The position numbers were made by a program, and so were the translations under genes. The notes beneath the pieces were generated by a model, which saw only the letters and a program-made list of their open reading frames with translations, was not told where the DNA came from and did not search any database. A stretch of 64,000 nt of DNA from Blastocladiella emersonii ATCC 22665. Its lineage: Eukaryota; Blastocladiomycota; Blastocladiomycetes; Blastocladiales; Blastocladiaceae. The stretch spans positions 186,001 to 250,000 of the forward strand of contig JANHCV010000010.1 in assembly GCA_025594325.1 (NCBI GenBank). The letters are read 5' to 3'. Shown here piece after piece: positions 60,506 through 64,000 of this stretch; position 1 is the first letter of the stretch; each line of letters begins with the position of its first letter.

Positions 60506-62355
60506 GACGTTGTGCGGTTGGCGGGCGCATACTTGTGCACGTGCCACTCGCCCTGGCGCTGGCTCGGCTCAAAGCCGCGCGGCGGTGGGCCCGACTTGTA
60601 GCCCTCGTAGCGCAGGTCGTGGTTCAGGCTGAACTCACCCCACGGCCGGATCGGACAGCGGATCTTGTTGTGGCCGGTGACCTTCTTCTTGTCCTTGTAG
60701 ATGCACCACTTGCACTTGCGCAGGCAGTCGTCGCCGGTGCGCGGGCGTTTCGGGTTGCTGTGGACGTGGTCGTGGTGGTTGGAGCCACGGTCGGTGCGGG
60801 AGGACAATGATGAAGAGGACGACAACGACAACGAGGATGCCAACGGCGTGTTGGACTCGTCGTGGTGCTTGCGCTTACCAGTGCCCAACGAGGTGCGCGG
60901 GACCCACGAGTGGTCGCCAAACTCGTCCTGCAGCTTCTCGCACAGCGCCTCAATGGTGGGCATCTTGCTGCAGGCGCGCAAGATGTGCGACGCGACTGTC
61001 TCGCTCTGGCCGTCAAACTTGGCTCGGAACAGCGAGATGATCTTGTCAATGCGCAGGTGGGTGCCGGGAATGCACGCGTTGACAAGCGAGATCTCAGCGC
61101 GGAACGCAGAGGCGAACGTTGCGGCGGACGGGAAGGCGCCGGGGCGGAGGTCCTTGAGCTTCTTCATGGCGCGGTCGCGGCGCTCGACGAGTACGTTGAG
61201 GTTCTGGTACTGGTCCATTATGTGCGCCCACACGTCGCACGCGTGGGGGAAGTGCGTGTAGGCGGCGCTTGACGAGTGGTGGCCCATGAGCAACAGCAGC
61301 TTGTTGCGGATCATGGTGTCGAGGTTCAAGAAGAGGATGATACCGGCGTTGTTACCAGCGAAGGTGACCGTGTTGAGCGTGGTTGGGTCCTTCTTGATGA
61401 TGCAGAGTTGCTTTCTGCAGAGTAGACGGTGCTTGATCTCATCGGTGGGGAAGTCGATCCAGCCGTCAGTCAGGCGCCACGTAATCGAGTTGAAGGCGTC
61501 CGATTGCTTGGTGGGCAGGGAGTAGCGCCAATCAATGCCGGTCGTGACGACGGGTGCTGGCGAGGTAGACGAGAAGGCGGCCGCCGCTGCGGCGGCGCGG
61601 GCGACCGTCAAGACGATGGTCTCCTCGAGGTGGCCCACCTTGGACTTGAGGTTGGTGGTCTCGAGCTCGGCCGCCTTGAGCTTACTGTCGGCGACGGCGA
61701 GTGCGTCGGCCGAGGTCTGCGCGCGGTGGCGGGCCTGCTCAGCGGCCGTGTTGGCCGTGGTGATGGGCGTGTTGGCCGAGGCGAGCTGGTCGCGCAGGTC
61801 GGCGATGGTCTTCTTGGTCGTCTGGGCGACGGACTCGAGATGGGAAATCTTCTCGGTGAGTTGCTGTGCGTCAGGCTGTGCGGCGCGAGGAGCACCGGCA
61901 TCGGGTTGCTGAGCAGCGAGGAAGACGGTCACGGCCATGAGCAGCTCGGGCTTGACGATGGCCAACGGGATCGTCAGGTTGACGTTCATGATGAGCGAGG
62001 CGCCACATGGGACGAGGCCATGCGCGAGGTACGCGTCAACGGTTGTCGTGTCGGCGGCAGGGGTCCAGTGCGGCGTGAGGAACTCGAGCACCGTCTTGAT
62101 GTTGTCGCGCGACGAGATGGAGACAGTCGAGTTGTGGCGCAGGATGACGTAGTCGCGGGAGACCTCGTTGATGAGGTCTGTGATAGCGGTCGTGCGGGCC
62201 TCGTTGAACTGCTCCTCGGTGATCTGGTTGACGGGGGTACTGGTCTCGCGCGCGGCGGCAGCGAGAATATCTTCATGGCGGAAGATGGCCAGGTACTCGT
62301 TATTGGCGATGCCCGTGAGCTGCTCAAAGAGCACGAGGATGCAATGTGTGGTCAT
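60481..62355 (-). CDS. gag: Copia gag polyprotein
   Basis: 624 residues from the ATG at 62355 (GCCATGAC). The N-terminal ~230 residues are unique; a coiled coil follows ('EKISHLESVAQTTKKTIADL', 'KLKAAELETTNLKSKVGHLE'), then the copia gag core ('CDVWAHIMDQYQNLNVLVER', 'RAMKKLKDLRPG'). Near the end is one cysteine cluster, 'CLRKCKWCIYKDKKKVTGHN', followed by 'IRCP'. It has the C-x2-C...H...C idea of a zinc knuckle but with longer spacing. The stop TAG at 60481-60483 lies inside the loop of the frameshift hairpin. The frame is undamaged. Confidence 0.85.
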   Translation of the reverse strand: MTTHCILVLFEQLTGIANNEYLAIFRHEDILAAAARETSTPVNQITEEQFNEARTTAITDLINEVSRDYVILRHNSTVSISSRDNIKTVLEFLTPHWTPAADTTTVDAYLAHGLVPCGASLIMNVNLTIPLAIVKPELLMAVTVFLAAQQPDAGAPRAAQPDAQQLTEKISHLESVAQTTKKTIADLRDQLASANTPITTANTAAEQARHRAQTSADALAVADSKLKAAELETTNLKSKVGHLEETIVLTVARAAAAAAAFSSTSPAPVVTTGIDWRYSLPTKQSDAFNSITWRLTDGWIDFPTDEIKHRLLCRKQLCIIKKDPTTLNTVTFAGNNAGIILFLNLDTMIRNKLLLLMGHHSSSAAYTHFPHACDVWAHIMDQYQNLNVLVERRDRAMKKLKDLRPGAFPSAATFASAFRAEISLVNACIPGTHLRIDKIISLFRAKFDGQSETVASHILRACSKMPTIEALCEKLQDEFGDHSWVPRTSLGTGKRKHHDESNTPLASSLSLSSSSSLSSRTDRGSNHHDHVHSNPKRPRTGDDCLRKCKWCIYKDKKKVTGHNKIRCPIRPWGEFSLNHDLRYEGYKSGPPPRGFEPSQRQGEWHVHKYAPANRTTSGNGRGEQ

Positions 62356-62589
62356 GGCGAAGACCACCGGTCGTGCGGACACGCGGCTCAGTGGCAGAGG
62401 AGGATGGTGTTGCAGGTAGTGAAGACTAGGAGTCGGATCGGCGGGGGCGACGGGGAGTGAGTAAGTGAGCGAGCTGCGGCGGCGGCGGCCTGGAGCGCGT
62501 TGCGCCACCCGAGGGACTCGCTGCACGCATGACGCCCGCTCCCCCGCATCGCGACCACCTTTTCCTTCGACGCAAAGTACACCAGGCAC

Positions 62590-63690
62590 ACACACACATC
62601 CCGGATCCGCACGGCGCCGCTCGGGAGCGGGCACCGACGTGGCCGCGGACTCGGAGCGGAACGAGTCGCGCATGGAGACCACGCGCCCGCGCTGCTGCGC
62701 GAACTACGGCAGGACCGCACGGCGCCGCCCAGGAGCGGGTACCGACGTGGCCGCGGACTCGGAGCGGAACGAGTCGCGCATGGAGACCACGCGTCCGTGC
62801 TGCTGCACGAACTACGGCAGGGCCGCACGGCGCCGCTCGGGAGCGGGCACCGACGTGGCCGCGGACTCGGAGCGGAACGAGTCGCGCATGGAGACCACGC
62901 GTCCGTGCTGCTGCACGAACTACGGCAGGGCCGCACGGCGCCGCTCGGGAGCGGGCACCGACGTGGCCGCGGACTCGGAGCGGAACGAGTCGCGCGTACG
63001 AACCACGCGTCCGTGCTGCTGCGCGAACTACGGTAGGACCGTACGGCGCCGCTCGGAAGCGGACACCGACGTGGCCGCGGACTCGGAGCGGAACGAGTCG
63101 CGCATGGAGACCACGCGTCCGTGCTGCTGCACGAACTACGGCAGGGCCGCACGGCGCCGCTCGGGAGCGGGCACCGACGTGGCCGCGGACTCGGAGCGGA
63201 ACGAGTCGCGCGTGGAGACCACGCGTCCGCGCTGCTGCGCGAACTACGGTAGGACCGTACGGCGCCGCTCGGAAGCGGACACCGACGTGGCCGCGGACTC
63301 GGAGCGGAACGAGTCGCGCATGGAGACCACGCGTCCGTGCTGCTGCACGAACTACGGCAGGGCCGCACGGCGCCGCTCGGGAGCGGGCACCGACGTGGCC
63401 GCGGACTCGGAGCGGAACGAGTCGCGCGTGGAGACCACGCGTCCGCGCTGCTGCGCGAACTACGGTAGGACCGTACGGCGCCGCTCGGAAGCGGACACCG
63501 ACGTGGCCGCGGACTCGGAGCGGAACGAGTCGCGCGTACGAACCACGCGTCCGTGCTGCTGCACGAACTACGGCAGGACCGTACGGCGCCGCCCAGGAGC
63601 GGGCACCGACGTGGCCGCGGATTCAGAGCGGGATGAATCGCGCGTGGAGGCCACGCGTCCGTGCTGCTGCACGAACTACGGCTGGGAGAA
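62590..63690. repeat. Minisatellite, ten units of 108 bp
   Basis: The segment GCGGACTCGGAGCGGAACGA recurs at 62645 and then every 108 bases to 63509; the tenth unit (63617) is diverged. Because 108 is a multiple of three, several frames on both strands stay open and give 36-residue repeats; that is no evidence for a gene. Variants sit at fixed places (ATGGAG, GTGGAG or GTACGA; GCACGAAC or GCGCGAAC; TCGGGAGCGGGC or TCGGAAGCGGAC). The first unit begins ~240 bp upstream of the copia gag start. Confidence 0.95.
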
Positions 63691-64000
63691 TCACACAGGT
63701 AGGATGAGGATGTGGCGAGCGCGAGCTGGGTGACAGACAGGGGGTTTGTCGACACTCGCAGCAAGAGGTGGACAAAGGTCGGCCGCGTACGCGTTCCCAC
63801 GGCGCGACGAGCGCGCGAGCGGGCAGGAACGCGTCCACCCAACGCGCCGACGCAGCGACAGCGAAGGGTGCGCGTGCGCCTCGATTCTGCGTGCCACGGG
63901 AGCGACGGCAGGCACGAGGGCGCAGTGCGGCGGCGAGGATCGAGAGGTCGCGGCGCGGGCGAAGCGAGATCGTACGTACATCGAGCCGCTGCTTTCCAGG
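63691..64000. other. Right edge, no gene seen
   Basis: 310 bp after the minisatellite. Open frames continue to the edge on both strands but show no family similarity. A gene starting beyond the window cannot be excluded. Confidence 0.4.

Larger units (their letters stand above)
56340..62530 (-). mobile_element. Ty1/copia-type LTR retrotransposon, defective
   Basis: Domain order on the minus strand is gag, protease, (integrase without core), reverse transcriptase, RNase H, which is the copia order. No pair of long terminal repeats could be found by eye. At the 3' end a purine-rich tract (GGTCGGGGGAGAG, ~56355-56368 reversed) could be the polypurine tract. At the 5' end TGGCGCAACGCG (62507 down to 62496), ~140 bp before gag, lies where a primer-binding site beginning TGG would be. 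The element is flanked by the broken LRR gene and the 108-bp satellite. It cannot move on its own: the integrase core is gone, pol changes frame with a stop near 58960, and an RT catalytic residue is replaced. Confidence 0.85.

Noticed and set aside
56323-62507. Inverted copies of TGGCGCAACGCG as terminal inverted repeats of a DNA transposon around the copia element
   Set aside because: The same 12-mer also occurs at four other places, no target-site duplication is visible, and the enclosed genes are of LTR-retrotransposon type.
56040-62600. Long terminal repeats of the copia element
   Set aside because: The sequences after RNase H (56040-56370) and before gag (62400-62600) were compared by eye in direct orientation and no shared stretch longer than chance was found. 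A computed alignment could still find short or diverged LTRs.
62388-63842. Long open frames on both strands across the minisatellite (484 and 422 codons)
   Set aside because: The unit is 108 bp, a multiple of three, and stop-free in several frames, so any frame open in one unit stays open in all. No family similarity, start context or splice signal supports coding.

Overview
The window looks like a nuclear chromosome segment of a GC-rich fungus, most probably a zoosporic one of the Blastocladiomycota type (Allomyces or Catenaria relatives). The support is mixed. Genes are short and dense, with 56-80 nt introns that run GTACG...CTGAC...TAG. There is a fungal-type inositol phosphorylceramide synthase (AUR1). 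There are local families of leucine-rich-repeat and 'LEWWR'-type ankyrin-like proteins, which I associate with that group; this last point is inference from memory. No rRNA, tRNA, CRISPR or prokaryotic operon structure was seen.

Layout. (1) 1-9,960 is an accessory region: three minus-strand LRR genes (one cut by the left edge), one NmrA-like oxidoreductase and at least three decayed ankyrin-like genes. (2) 10,169-47,054 is a housekeeping block: UBLCP1-like CTD phosphatase, URA5, a small TPR-like protein, a membrane J-protein, site-2 protease, SRP72, AUR1, a four-domain RNA-processing fusion next to a stand-alone 2H paralogue, VAC14 (seven exons), an unknown protein, eS30, an LYR-motif protein, a RABL3-like GTPase, eL20, mitochondrial GatB, two tandem seven-TM receptor-like genes, a proline-rich protein and a PPR protein. 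(3) 47,136-56,038 is accessory again: an F-box/zinc-ribbon gene, its broken copy and a third fragment, one intact LRR gene, one broken LRR gene and several short tandem repeats. (4) About 56,340-62,530 is a defective Ty1/copia element on the minus strand, with gag, a textbook -1 frameshift signal, protease, an integrase without its core, and RT/RNase H. (5) 62,590-63,690 is a ten-unit, 108-bp minisatellite.

How the genes relate. The housekeeping block has no operon logic, but many pairs are divergent with 180-500 bp between starts (LRR/UBLCP1, TPR-like/J-protein, S2P/SRP72, VAC14/unknown, GatB/7TM, proline-rich/PPR). Several serve the secretory and endolysosomal membranes (SRP72, J-protein, S2P, AUR1, VAC14). 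The accessory regions look like birth-and-death families: intact, nonsense-mutated and fragmentary copies lie side by side. One segmental duplication carried the tail of the PPR gene along with an F-box gene.

Most notable: the fusion protein at 22,213-25,905 (2H phosphoesterase, EEP nuclease, poly(A)-polymerase and MJ1316-like domains), a candidate RNA-end repair or processing enzyme encoded beside a second 2H protein; and the programmed frameshift signal of the copia element.
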